Below the pieces are notes generated by a model. That model did no database searches. It had not been told where the DNA came from and saw only the letters and a program-made list of their open reading frames with translations. Source: Sipunculus nudus (Eukaryota; Annelida; Sipuncula; Golfingiida; Sipunculidae). Taken from it: a DNA stretch of 64,000 nt. The DNA lies in the NCBI GenBank assembly GCA_026874595.1, contig CM049317.1, positions 41,750,401 to 41,814,400 on the forward strand, read 5' to 3'. Within the stretch, counting starts at the first letter, position 1; each line of letters opens with the position of its first letter. Of this stretch, positions 12,680 through 23,116 are shown one piece after another. The translations under genes were made by a program, and so were the position numbers.

Positions 12680-13237
12680 GTGGTACTAGCAAAACTACAA
12701 CAGAGGATGGTACTGTTGTTTTCCCTCCACCCAAAACCACTACCAGAAGATAACGAGGATCTACCCTATTTTATTATCGGAGATCATGCTTTCCACTTGA
12801 GGACCTGGCTTATGAAGCCCTACAGTCGACGAAATATCACAGATGAAGAGCGGATATATAATTACAGGCTTTCTAGTGCCAGGAGAGTGGTTGAGAACGC
12901 CTTTGGAATATTGGTGCAGCGATTTGCCTTTTTGTTGACTACTCTGAAACTGTCTCCAAAGAATGTGGAAAGTGTAACTCTGGCTTGTGTTTGCCTGCAC
13001 AAAATTATGCGGAGACGCTATCCTGCTATGCAAAATGCTCTTTTACCTAGCTAGAATCAGCAAGGGATACCTGGTTCCTGGCGTAAGGGACAAAACTTAA
13101 ATGTGAACTTTCAACCAGGCCGTGGCAACAGAGCAATAAATGCAGCAAAAAAATTGAGGGATTATTTATCAAGGTATTTCTGGCACCATGTAGGAGCTGT
13201 GCCGATGCAGGCTGCAAGTGTTTTTCCAGAACGATAA
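12680..13237 (+). pseudogene. PIF/Harbinger transposase, C-terminal fragment with in-frame stop
   Basis: This frame encodes the C-terminal part of a DDE transposase/nuclease of the PIF/Harbinger (HARBI1-like, DDE_Tnp_4) family. Such proteins cut and join transposon ends in the nucleus. Seen in the sequence: LPYFIIGDHAF (family GD.AF motif with a catalytic Asp), KPYSRRNIT, NYRLSSARRVVENAFG (family N-RLS-AR--vE-aFG motif with the catalytic Glu), and LHKIMRRRYP. A TAG at 13052-13054 ends the first 124 codons. The same frame then continues for 60 codons to TAA at 13235-13237 with family-like sequence (AAKKLRDYLSRYFW, GAVPMQA), so the TAG is a late nonsense mutation. The first catalytic Asp and the N-terminal half are missing. 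Homology begins within ~30 codons of the end of the 47-bp minisatellite. The frame has no convincing own start (first ATG 12707). No terminal inverted repeat was recognised downstream. Confidence 0.85.
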
Positions 13238-13954
13238 CATTTTTAAAGCTACATTTCAGTCCATAACAAGAGACACTAAACAATAATAATTGTTGCTATG
13301 TTGAAATGTGGTTTTGCAAAATTGTAATGAATGCAAAAATTGGAAGTTGTTTAAATTTAAATAATTTTGTGATATATTATTAGTATAAGTTGATTGTGCA
13401 TTTGCCTTTTTAATAGAAATCATTACTTAATTATATGCCTTGTCCCATAGTCTAAACATGTAGTAAGAAAAAGTAAATATTAAATATAAAAATTACACAT
13501 TTATTTCTCAAAGCAGCCAATAGTTCAACAGTTGGTACAGGATTAGAATACCGTATTGGTAATAATTATATAATACATTTGCTACCGCTCTAATAATACG
13601 AAAATGTAATTGCTGGCAGTTATTTAATGAACACATGCCAGTTAATCTTACTTATTCATGTCCCCAATGTTACACTTATAGCCTTTATGTTATTTTAACT
13701 TTCCTATATCTGACAACTGTCACACCAATGAAGGGTGATGTACAGTGTGTAATTATATGAATTTTTTGTTAAATAGTTATTTATATTGACATTTATTCTT
13801 TTGTTCTAAACTACAGTAAATTATAAAATTTCTGGGTATTGTGGAATAAGGAATCTGGACCAAGTTGATGATTTATTTTATTACGTTTCGATATTTGGAC
13901 TTTACTTTTTATAACTATTTATTTTAATACAACATAAGATTTATTAAAAAAATA
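13238..13954. other. AT-rich spacer, nothing recognised
   Basis: Strongly AT-rich non-coding sequence after the Harbinger fragment. It may contain the 3' end of that transposon, but I could not identify a terminal inverted repeat or a target duplication. Confidence 0.5.
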
Positions 13955-14460
13955 AGACACAATTAGAACGTCGAGAAGGCGTAGTAAAAACGTGCTGAAA
14001 ACGCACAAAGGACGCCATAAACGTACACAGAACGTTAAGATAACCCACTTGGGACTTCCTGACCTAAAGAATGTAAAGACAACGTATGCAAAACGCCGAG
14101 GACGCGCTGAGGACTTAGTAAAAGCGCACAATGAACGTAGTATGGACGTACAATAGACGCCGAGAACGCAGTCAAGAAATGGTGGCGACCATCCGCGTTC
14201 TGAGGGCCTCCTTCGTACGTCCTTTGTACGTCCACTACGTCTTTTGTACGTTCCATACGTTCTGAAGTACGTATCAGCACGTTTGCTGCGATTGACCGCG
14301 CTCAAGTTTTACAGGAGATTTGTCGTAGAGGGTTGGCGATCATGGCGACCTGACGACGACCTCTGGGGACCATTGTACCTTCAACAAACACCGCGACCAC
14401 CACATTTCCCGAGAACGTGGTGATCGTGGTGGCAAGAACGTGTATGTGTGAAAGGGGTTT
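13955..14460. repeat. Inverted ACG-phased degenerate repeat
   Basis: From 13965 to ~14180 the triplet ACG, usually as AACG or GACG, recurs with centre spacings of mostly 9 or 11 bp. From ~14197 to 14300 the complementary CGT words recur with the same spacing. The tract is therefore an imperfect inverted repeat, centred near 14185 (AGAACGC at 14163-14169 against GCGTTCT at ~14198). A further arm (14370-14445) has 'cgagaacgtggtgatcgtgg' style words. Overlapping minus-strand open frames (13919-14305) are compositionally driven, with no recognisable domain. A similar tract lies at 61510-61950. It may be a foldback or MITE-like element, but no termini were found. Confidence 0.55.
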
Positions 14461-16314
14461 TAAGTGAGACCCAGGCTTTTAACATGTATCAGTACGAAAG
14501 GATAGCGTCATTCATTCACTTTTATTCGGGAAATATAAGTAAATTTAGGATTTGATTATATCTTTTCATTCAGTACCTTGTTAACAGTGTTAGTTGACGT
14601 ATGATCAAAACGACCATTTTGGGAACACCAGCATTTGGATACATAAAAGTAAAAATTGCAATAAAAATCTTCATTGTTGATACAATTACGGGTCTGGCCA
14701 AAAAACAGGAGAAAGAATGCAAAGAACGCTTAGAACGTCAGAGCGCAAATAGCCGATCTAGCATCTTGATCGAGTAGTGCGAACATTGGACCTCACCTTT
14801 TAATATAATCCTATAACTACATGAGTGTGCTTCCTTTTTCTTATTTTAATATTTGAATACCTCTTACTGGACACATAAATTTATGCTCTTTAAAATAATA
14901 CCGTGGATGACTGAGCAGCCGGACGAACCATACTCTGGCTTCCAACCCCATTGGTCTAACTTCTTGATGATGATGATGATGATGCTTTGTCACTGGCTTT
15001 ATTCCATGGTTGACCAAAATACACATGTGAGCAATGATCCACTACGGTGCTACTGCTATTTGGCAGATGGAGAGACCTAGGTTTTGTTTTTCCGGGTCAG
15101 ATGTATTTTAATTTGTCGTTCCAGAAGTCTCCTGCCCCTGGGTCTCCATGTAGTTGCTCTAATCAGGGTCTACAATTACACCTGTCAGAATCAATATTCC
15201 GAAGAAACCCGATCATGAATCTCCGGCCATCATAGCTGTCATGTATTTCCGGTAGTTGATGCTTGTTTACACAGGTTATAATTACATGGGTTTGTGTACT
15301 CACACGCAAAGATACACTGCCGGCGATCAGCGTATGTCAGTTTGCTTGTGGAGCATGTAGTGGTGTACAGTGTATATCTAAAGGTGCATGTCCCTCTCCC
15401 CGGCTACAGCCCTCGATCGTTGTTCTGTAGATACTTTAAAGTGTGGATCAGACCACACACCACATATCTCGGACCCCCCCCCCCCCCCCCCCCTCTCTTT
15501 TTTCAGCCGCCACAACTTTTATCTAGAGGTTTGAGACCAATTCTTGCTATCTGGACCCCTCCCCCCCTTCTCCGCATCTTATGATATTGTTTTGAGGTTT
15601 TGTCATTGGACCCCTACTTTTCATAAAATTATAAATAATGTGTTTTGATGAGACTAATTGATGTATTTTAGATGTATCCATTTTGCGGTGTTATATCCGT
15701 GTCGCTGTATTGTAGATACAAACAGAAACTTATGCACGTGCTTCCTTTATAGAGTTTACGCGATACAACTGTTTCCAGAAATATTAAAGATATAAATGCA
15801 ATTAAGGTGCATGATAGTGCAGCGACACTTGTAGGCATTTCAATCATAGGATTATCTGGGGGATTAACCATTTTTACTTGCTGACATGTGAAATGTGTGC
15901 CAATTAAGGCATTGCGAGTCACATGTTTTTCACATTTACAGACCATGCAAATGGGTCCGTGACTGGGTCAAATGTCAGGCCAAATATGCTAAAATCCGTT
16001 ACTCACACCAGGGAGATTCATATGCACAACAGACCTTAATCCTACGCTGCAGGTTGAATGTGTCATATGCATGTATAGTGAATAACTAGATTACCAAACG
16101 CAGGCATTCCGGTCTATGCCGAAGGCAGTTCTTCTGTTTGCGGTGGTATCCTCAACGCAATTAAAAAAACCCCACAAAAATCACTCAAAATGATGTGTAC
16201 CTTAAATAATATTTATTCTCATATCGGTGAGGTCACTGCGGGAACAAGTATCATACGCAACGCGGTTTTAGAGAACATTGAGGACAAAAGAGGACAAACT
16301 TCTTTTTGTAGGTA

Positions 16315-16316
<2 letters not shown>
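14461..16316. other. Unique spacer with microsatellites, no gene recognised
   Basis: Contains a (GAT)n run at ~14966-14984, a C-run at ~15474-15492 and a second C-run near 15560. Short open frames of 60-96 codons exist on both strands. None shows a recognisable domain, a credible start context or splice-site support. Confidence 0.5.

Positions 16317-16317
<1 letters not shown>

Positions 16318-16376
<59 letters not shown>
16318..16376. repeat. Compound (AT)n(AG)n microsatellite
   Basis: About 13 AT dinucleotides run directly into about 16 AG dinucleotides. Confidence 0.95.
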
Positions 16377-16377
<1 letters not shown>

Positions 16378-16628
16378 AACTCAGTCGTCACTCTAAAGTA
16401 AAGAATTGCGAAACATGATATTAAAGTTTAAAAGTTAACATCTTCTGACATAATAGATTAAAAGTGTAAAATACCATTAAATCTCAAAGAAGGTCGGCAA
16501 CAAAGACGACGACACCTACGCTTACATCCACATAATTAATATGAATGTCTTACAACGCACCAGTTTCTCAAATATTAGGTAACAGACAAATATTGTGTTA
16601 AAAGATCTTAATTATGAGATCAGCGAAA

Positions 16629-16751
16629 TTTATTCATTCTCCTAGACATTTCACGCTGCCTAGTGTTACAGAATCTGGTTTTTTTAAATCTCCATTACAA
16701 AATTTATGTTCGTCGCGACTACGTGATCTGTTGATATTAGGTTCCGTAACA
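16629..16751 (+). repeat. 5' LTR fragment of element 1
   Basis: Matches the last ~125 bp of the 3' LTR: 'tttattcattctcctagaca', 'cgctgcctagtgttacagaa' and the terminal CCGTAACA. Upstream of 16629 the homology stops, so most of the LTR, including its promoter, is gone. Confidence 0.85.
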
Positions 16752-16757
16752 TAAAAT

Positions 16758-16775
16758 CGGGGGCTCGTCCGGGAT
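16758..16775 (+). other. Primer binding site, tRNA-Pro type
   Basis: CGGGGGCTCGTCCGGGAT lies six bases after the LTR end. It differs at one base from the tRNA-Pro 3'-end complement TGGGGGCTCGTCCGGGAT known from other LTR retroelements. The equivalent place in element 2 (~44749-44766) is a mutated version. Confidence 0.85.
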
Positions 16776-16918
16776 GGCTTAATAGCTTTGGAAATTTATT
16801 AGGCCTTGCCCTAGACACATTGTTTACAATACATTGTTTACAAGATTACACATTGTTTACATTACATTGTTTACAAGATTTATCTCAGTGGTTTTTGTTA
16901 TTGTTTTATCATCTTAAC

Positions 16919-18619
16919 ATGGCAGATTTCAAACGTGAGACATTTGTTGAAGATCCCGACCCCGATCAACTTGAACAGTTGACAAAAGATCAGTTGTTGC
17001 GTTTGGGACAACACTAAGGGCTAAGTTTGAAAAAAGCTTTGAGAAAGCCTGACATCATTGCTAAAATCATGCAAGATCTAGTTGCAAAGGTTTAATTGAA
17101 AAGAGTGAAGTGGAAACATAAAAAAATGACAGCCTTGCTATGCAGTTAGAATTAAAAAATTTAGAAATGCAACATGAGCTAGCATTAAAACAGTTAGAAT
17201 TAGATAAACAAAGAGAAGAGAGGAAATTAGAAAAACAAAGAGAAGAGAGGGAAGAACATGAAAGGTTAGAAAGAGAAAGACTAGAAAAAGAAAAAGAAAT
17301 TGAGTTAAACGACTGGAGTTAGAAAGACTTAAACTAGAACATAGTCTAAGTGCTGTCCCAACTCACAGTTTTGATGTTACTAACCACATAAGACTTGTCC
17401 CACCTTTTCAAGAAAAAGAGATTGATAAAAAATTCTTACACTTTGAGAAGGTAGCTGAAAATTTGAACTGGCCTAAGGGAAATTGGACTGTGCTATTACA
17501 AAGTGTATTGACTGGCAAGGCCACAGAAATCTATTCAGAGCTTTCAGTAGAAGCTGCTGCTAACTATGACCAGGTTAAACGGTTAATCATAAAAGGTTAT
17601 GAGTTAGTTCCGGAGGCTTACCGCCAGAAATTTAGAAATTGGGAAAAGCGCAAAGAACAGACCTATGTCGAATTCGCTGGGACAAAAGAGCTGTTGTTTG
17701 ATCGCTGGTGTAGTTCTAAAAATGTAATTAAAGATTATGACAATTTGCGCCAGTTGATTTTGCTTTAAGAATTTAACAATGCATTAACGCAGATGTTAAA
17801 AGTTTTCTGGATGAGAAAAGTCCTGAAACACTTGACATTGCTGCTAAATTAGTGATGATCATTCATTAATACATAAAATATCCTTTGCTAGCAAATCAAA
17901 TCAGTCATTCACAAACAAGAATGTAAATCAGTATGGTCAAAAGAAGTTTAAAGCGCAATCACCCAGTACTTGTAGTCCTGATAGTTCAGCAAAGCGCATT
18001 GGTACACGTAAGTCCACGGCCACTGTCTGAAACCAACCAAGGCAGTCATTTTCAAAATAAAATCTGTAATTACTGCAAAAAGGAAGGTCATCTAAAATCT
18101 GACTGCTGGAAACTTGTAAATAAACCAAAGGGTAATTCTCCTGGTTTTGTTTCAAAATCTATGCCTAGCATAGTACAAGAGCCAAGCTCTTTTCATGTAA
18201 AGAAGGGGTACAACTCCTTTATTGACTCTAATAAAGGGTTTGATGCTACGGAGGTCAACGTGCCGTCTGACTCCAAAGAAGAATCCGTGGCATGCGGGGT
18301 AAAATCCTCAGTTGATTCCTGCGAGGAATATAATAAGGCTAGCTCCTTTCAAGACGCCTGCGAGGAGTATCCTTTAAGTAAGGCTAAGTCTTTTAATGAC
18401 TCTTGCGAGAGTATTTCAAATGAGGCCAGGTCCTCTTATGACAAACAGAAGTTTGTTTCAGTTGAGGAAAATTCTTCTGTTGACTCCCATGAGGAGTTTG
18501 ATGGTAAAAAGGATGTAGATTCCTTCAATGACTCTGCAAAAGAGTTAATGCCTGACACTATCATATATTTGAGCCGTTCATCCATGATGGTTTTGTGTCA
18601 CTTTGGTGTTTATGATTGA
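16919..18619 (+). pseudogene. gag of element 1 (decayed)
   Basis: Gag builds the cytoplasmic capsid particle. Reading starts at ATG 16919 (MADFKRETFVED...), with DPDQLEQLTKDQLLRLGQH as the N-terminal motif shared with element 2. A TAA at 17015-17017 replaces the TTA Leu codon still present in element 2 (45007-45009). Further pieces in shifting frames are a Glu/Lys/Arg-rich coiled coil (17140-17322), the capsid C-terminal part (17463-17768, with YRQKFRNWEKRKEQTYVEFA), and a nucleocapsid with an intact CCHC zinc knuckle, CNYCKKEGHLKSDC, at 18065-18106. After the knuckle lies a Ser/Asp/Glu-rich tail with repeated 'DSCEE' words. The capsid part resembles the SCAN domain fold family (R-kFR, RW, L-qLIlleeF pattern). 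It is non-functional as it stands. Confidence 0.8.
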
Positions 18620-18639
18620 CACTGTCAGTTATTTGAGCC

Positions 18640-19048
18640 ATTTATACATGATGGTTTTGTGTCACTGGTTCAGGCCAAACTGTCATTTTAGCAAACACTT
18701 TGCCATTTTCTAATAGGTCTTTTATTTGTGCACATACACTTTGTTAATGGTGTGTTTTCAGACAAGCACACTTCAGTTCCGCTTCACAGTATACATTTAA
18801 AGTCAGATATGATTTCTTGGAATATTACTGTGGGCATAAGAACTACTTTACCATTTAAGGGATTTCATTTGCTGCTAGGCAATGATGTTGAAGGTGACAA
18901 AGTACAGCCTGTACCAATAGTGACACAAAAGCCGTCACTTGATCAGGACACTGATCCTGAAAGTCAAGAAATTCCTGGTTTGTATCCTTCATGTGCTGTA
19001 ACTAGATCTATGGCCAAGAAAAACACACATGAGGTTTATTTTTTTTAA
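18640..19048 (+). pseudogene. Protease C-terminal region of element 1
   Basis: Corresponds to 46660-47050 of element 2. The recognisable part is the retropepsin C-terminal signature LLLGNDVEGDKVQP, preceded by a beta-rich segment (NGVFSDKHTSVPLHSIHLKS) and followed by a linker with VTRSMAKK. The active-site DTG region upstream is degraded. The frame ends at TAA 19046-19048, right after the deletion junction that joins protease to RNase H. Confidence 0.7.
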
Positions 19049-19325
19049 GAAAGTTTGATGCAAACCAGAAAACCTACTCCACTATTGACAAAAGAATGTT
19101 TGGCTTTGATTTTAGCATTGCAACATTTTGAAGCTATGTTACTTCATCCGTCAAGCCTATCATTGTCTTCAGTGATCACAATCCCCTCACGTTCATGAAG
19201 AAGTTGAAGTGTAAAAATCAAAGATTGTTGAAAAGGAGTTTGTTTTTACAGGATAACAATCTAGAAATCAGTCACACTATAGGGAAAGACAATGTACTTG
19301 CTGATTGCTTATCGAGATGTTTATG
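19040..19325 (+). pseudogene. RNase H C-terminal remnant of element 1
   Basis: Aligns with 49650-49905 of element 2. Recognisable parts are the 'NQK-YSTI-KECLALILALQHFE' segment, 'FSDHNPLTFMKKLKC' (catalytic Asp region) and 'KDNVLADCLSRC', which is the usual ADxLSR end of the pol RNase H domain. It sits directly after the internal deletion and has frameshifts, so it cannot be active. About 130 bp of AT-rich sequence separate it from the polypurine tract. Confidence 0.75.
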
Positions 19326-19456
19326 AAATGTTGAAAACGAGATGTTTATGTAATGTTGTAAAAAAATGATTTTTTAAATATTGTTACAATTTAGTGATTG
19401 TGATCGCAAAAAGGAAGTTTTTGAGAAAACTTTCTTTATTCTTACAGGAGGGGGAG

Positions 19457-20275
19457 TGTTACAGGTATCTCTTTTATTGTGTGCAGCAGTCCTACATGTG
19501 TCTGTGTAGCGCTAGCATTGTCCGTTGCCATGGGAGACACGCGAGCTGGCCCGGCCCACGTTTGGGGTCTGACGTGTAGAAACACAGTGTTCTTTGTTCT
19601 AGTATTTTCTTTGGGCGTGTGTATTATGTTTTGTTAGGTTCTTAAGATTGTTCGTGAAATAGAAGTTTCTGGAATTTTTAGATAAAAAGTAGTAAATACT
19701 GGGCTGTGATTTAGAGCCGGTAGAGGAGAGAGAAATATTTCAGCGGACATAGAAGAGTGTGAGTCAGTTTTGGACCTATCCGAAAATCGCAGCAGTTTCA
19801 GGGATTCTCCGAACTCTATTCAGATTTAGTGCGGCCTGTCTGCAGTTTGTTTTCGGGATTATTACAAGAATTTTACTTTTGGATTGCAGCAAATTGATTT
19901 TATGATTGAATTGGACTATTATTCTCTGAGAAGATTTATATGAACTGTTCATCTGGATTATACATTTCAAAGGACTTTTTGTCGCCGTGACAGTGGTGGT
20001 AGCCAGATACTGTACACTTTGTTTATTATACTGTGTGATTGTATTGATTTACTGTTATACTGTTGTTATACTGTGTAATTGTATTCATTTAGTGTATTGT
20101 AATGTTAGGGTTGTTTTAATAATAAAATATAATTATTTGTTAACAAATCTTCTTTATTCATTCCCCTAAGACATTTCACGCTGCCTAGTGTTACAGAATC
20201 TGATTTTTTTTATCTTCATAACAAAATTTGTGCTCATCACGAATACGAGACCTGTTGATATTGGGTGCCGTAACA
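19457..20275 (+). repeat. 3' LTR of element 1 (819 bp)
   Basis: Begins TGTTACAG directly after the purine tract AGGAGGGGGAG (19446-19456) and ends CCGTAACA, giving a TGTTAC/GTAACA terminal inverted repeat. Internal landmarks shared with the element 2 LTR include 'ttattgtgtg', 'gggctgtgatttagagccg', 'acagtggtggtagccag', 'gttttaataataaaatat' (poly(A)-signal region) and 'cctagtgttacagaatctga'. The TATA box seen in element 2 is degraded here. Confidence 0.85.
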
Positions 20276-21965
20276 ACATAACCAGGGCGACATGAACAAT
20301 CATATGAACACATATGTCCAAGGCAACATGAACAATCATCTGAGCACATATAACAAGGGCAACATGAACAATCATCTGAACACATATAACCAGGGCAACA
20401 TGAACAATCATCTGAGCACATATAACCAGGGCAACATGAACGATCATCTGAACACATATAACCAGGGCAACATGAACAATCATCTGAGCACATATAACCA
20501 GGGCAACATGAACAATCATCTGAACACATATAACCAGGGCAACATAAACAATCATCTGAACACATATAACCAGGGCAACATGAACAATCATCTGAACACA
20601 TATAACCAGGGCAACATGAACAATCATCTGAACACATATAACCAGGGCAACATAAACAATCATCTGAGCACATATAACCAGGGTAACACAAACAATCATC
20701 TGAGCACATATAACCAGGGCAACACGAACAATCATCTGAGCACATATAACCAGGGCAACACGAACGATTATCTGATCACATATAAACAGGGCAACATTAA
20801 CAATCATCTGAGCACATATAACCAGGGCAACATAAACAATCATCTGAGCACATATAACCAGGGTAACACAAACAATCATCTGAGCACATATAACCAGGGC
20901 AACACGAACAATCATCTGAGCACATATAACCAGGGCAACACGAAGGATTATCTGATCACATATAAACAGGGCAACATTAACAATCATCTGAGCACATATA
21001 ACCAGGGCAACATAAACAATCATCTGAACACATATAACCAGGGCAACATGAACAATCATCTGAACACATATAACCAGGGCAACATGAACAATCATCTGAA
21101 CACATATAACCAGGGCAACATGAACAATCATCTGAGCACATATAACCAGGGTAACACAAACAATCATCTGAGCACATATAACCAGGGCAACACGAACAAT
21201 CATCTGAGCACATATAACCAGGGCAACACGAAGGATTATCTGATCACATATAAACAGGGCAACATTAACAATCATCTGAGCACATATAACCAGGGCAACA
21301 TAAACAATCATCTGAGCACATATAACCAGGGTAACACAAACAATCATCTGAGCACATATAACCAGGGCAACACGAACAATCATCTGAGCACATATAACCA
21401 GGGCAACACGAACGATTATCTGATCACATATAAACAGGGCAACATTAACAATCATCTGAGCACATATAACCAGGGCAACATGAACAATCATCTGAACACA
21501 TATAACCAGGGCAACATAAACAATCATCTGAACACATATAACCAGGGCAACATGAACAATCATCTGAACACATATAACCAGGGCAACACGAACGATTATC
21601 TGATCACATATAAACAGGGCAACATTAACAATCATCTGAGCACATATAACCAGGGTAACATTAACAATCATCTGAGCACATATAACCAGGGCAACACGAA
21701 CAATCATCTGAGCACATATAACCAGGGCAACACGAACGATTATCTGATCACATATAAACAGGGCAACATTAACAATCATCTGAGCACATATAACCAGGGC
21801 AACATAAACAATCATCTGATCACATATAAACAGGGCAACATTAACAATCATCTGAGCACATATAACCAGGGCAACATGAACAAGCATCTGAACACATATA
21901 ACCAGGGCAACATAAACAATCATCTGAACACATATAACCAGGGCAACAAAGATCACAACACATAA
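20276..21965. repeat. 36-bp minisatellite (about 47 units)
   Basis: The unit contains 'aacaatcatctgagcacata' and 'taaccagggcaacat'. Variants with 'gattatctgatcac' recur at 20766, 20946, 21234, 21414, 21594 and 21738, so offsets are 180, 288, 180, 180 and 144 bp. This shows a five-unit higher-order repeat with expansions. Because 36 is a multiple of three, uninterrupted frames of 557 codons (+) and 605 codons (-) span the array. They encode simple 12-residue repeats and are best explained by the repeat itself. The array starts immediately after the element 1 LTR. Confidence 0.93.
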
Positions 21966-22465
21966 CCTCGGCAACATGAACAAGGATCACAACACACATT
22001 ACCAGGGTAACATGAATAAGGAAGACAGCACATATAAATAAGGCAACATGAACAATACTCATTACACAAATAACCAAGGCAAGTTATAACCAGGGTAACA
22101 TGAACAAGGATCAAAACACATATAACCAGGGCAACATGAATAAGGATCAAAACACATATAACCAGGGCAACATGAAAAAGGATCAAAACACATATAACCA
22201 GGGTAACATGAACAAGGATCAAAACACATAACCAGGGCAACATGAACAAGGATCAAAACACATATAAGCAGGGCTACATGAACAAGGATCAAAGCACATA
22301 TAACCAGGGCAACATGAACAAGGATCAAAACACCAATAACCAGGGTAAAATGAACATGGATGAAAACACCTATAACCAGGGCAACACGAACAAGGATCAA
22401 AACACATATAACCAGGGCAACATAAACAAGGATCAAAACACATATAACCAGGGTAAAATGAACAA
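21966..22465. repeat. Diverged continuation of the 36-bp minisatellite
   Basis: After ~90 bp of degenerate units, the array resumes with a 'aacaaggatcaaaacacata' variant (22095-22460) and ends in a short G-run. A last isolated remnant ('aaacagggctacattaataa') lies at ~22854-22900. Confidence 0.85.
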
Positions 22466-23060
22466 GGGGGTGGGGGGTAATCCATGTTGGTACCTCCTTT
22501 TTATAAACACACCCACACACACACATATATATATATATTCCTTTTATTGTCTGTGCGGCACATTTCAAATGTTTTACAATTTAGTGAAAGATTTTTCAAG
22601 AAATAAGGTACGTTTCCAGTAAAGACTCATTCTAAATCAGGCTTAGATACATAATATTTCAGAATAAACTCAGAAATTTTCCAACTTATATAATTTTAAT
22701 TAATCATATATTTCATTTCCAAAATATAAATATTATTCTCTGAATATAAGGGGTGATTACATTGATCACTTCCCTTCCCCAGTTTGCTAAAAAGTGGGTG
22801 GATAATAGCACGCCCCCCCCCCCCGTATTTACGCCCCTGCACAACACAATAAATAAACAGGGCTACATTAATAAGGATAACTACACATATAACCACAGGC
22901 TCTTGAATCCCTATAAACCTATTATATATGGTTTGTCCTGGTTATATTACGATAATAAGGTATTATGACCGGATTCCAGACCTGTGGGCGTGAATACGTC
23001 CCCCTTTTCCGAAATATATTAATTTCATATATATCAAATTTATAGGGATTCAAGTGATTA

Positions 23061-23116
<56 letters not shown>

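Larger units (their letters stand above)
775..12690. repeat. Giant 46/47-bp minisatellite (about 250 units)
   Basis: Nearly 12 kb is one tandem repeat of a 46-47 bp unit containing 'cagcctgttaccaccaggtg' and 'atactagcatgtaccgggg'. Several monomer classes recur: a 'ggcttggagtggcctattac' class linked to 'cacaagttgatacc', a 'ggcttagggaagcctgttac' class, a 'catgaaccggggttta' class and a 'catggaccggtgtctggagc' class. They are arranged in higher-order blocks, for example a 232-bp five-unit block repeated at 1835-2066 and 2067-2298. Units before ~1684 read in the opposite orientation to those after ~1694. Open frames of 60-140 codons occur on both strands but only reflect the repeat. From ~11,000 to 12,400 the units are more homogeneous, and from ~12,400 they decay towards the flank. 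Confidence 0.95.
16629..20275 (+). mobile_element. LTR retrotransposon 1 (Ty3/Gypsy, Gmr1-like family), internally deleted
   Basis: A decayed element of the same family as element 2. It has a truncated 5' LTR (16629-16751), a tRNA-Pro primer site (16758-16775), gag with stops, a protease C-terminal piece, an abrupt jump into RNase H, a polypurine tract (19446-19456) and a full 3' LTR (19457-20275). By alignment to element 2, sequence equivalent to about 47045-49650 (integrase and most of reverse transcriptase) is absent. The junction is near 19035. The 5' LTR start is missing, so no target duplication can be scored. The 3' LTR ends exactly against the 36-bp minisatellite. Confidence 0.85.

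Noticed and set aside
12690-13237. Possibility that the Harbinger-like frame is a functional host HARBI1 gene
   Set aside because: The N-terminal half and first catalytic Asp are missing, the frame has a stop at 13052, and its upstream side is satellite DNA.
13919-14305. 128-codon and 81-codon minus-strand frames
   Set aside because: They coincide with the ACG-phased repeat, which depletes stops; the translations are Arg/Thr/Tyr-rich with no recognisable domain.
14853-15584. Chain of short plus-strand frames (75, 62 and 96 codons)
   Set aside because: They contain translated microsatellites (Met run from GAT repeats, Pro run from the C-run) and no recognisable domain.
20166-21983. Very long open frames on both strands (557 and 605 codons) encoding 12-residue repeats
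   Set aside because: A 36-bp tandem unit without stop codons keeps frames open on both strands at once; there is no leader, no non-repeat domain, and the frames end with the array.
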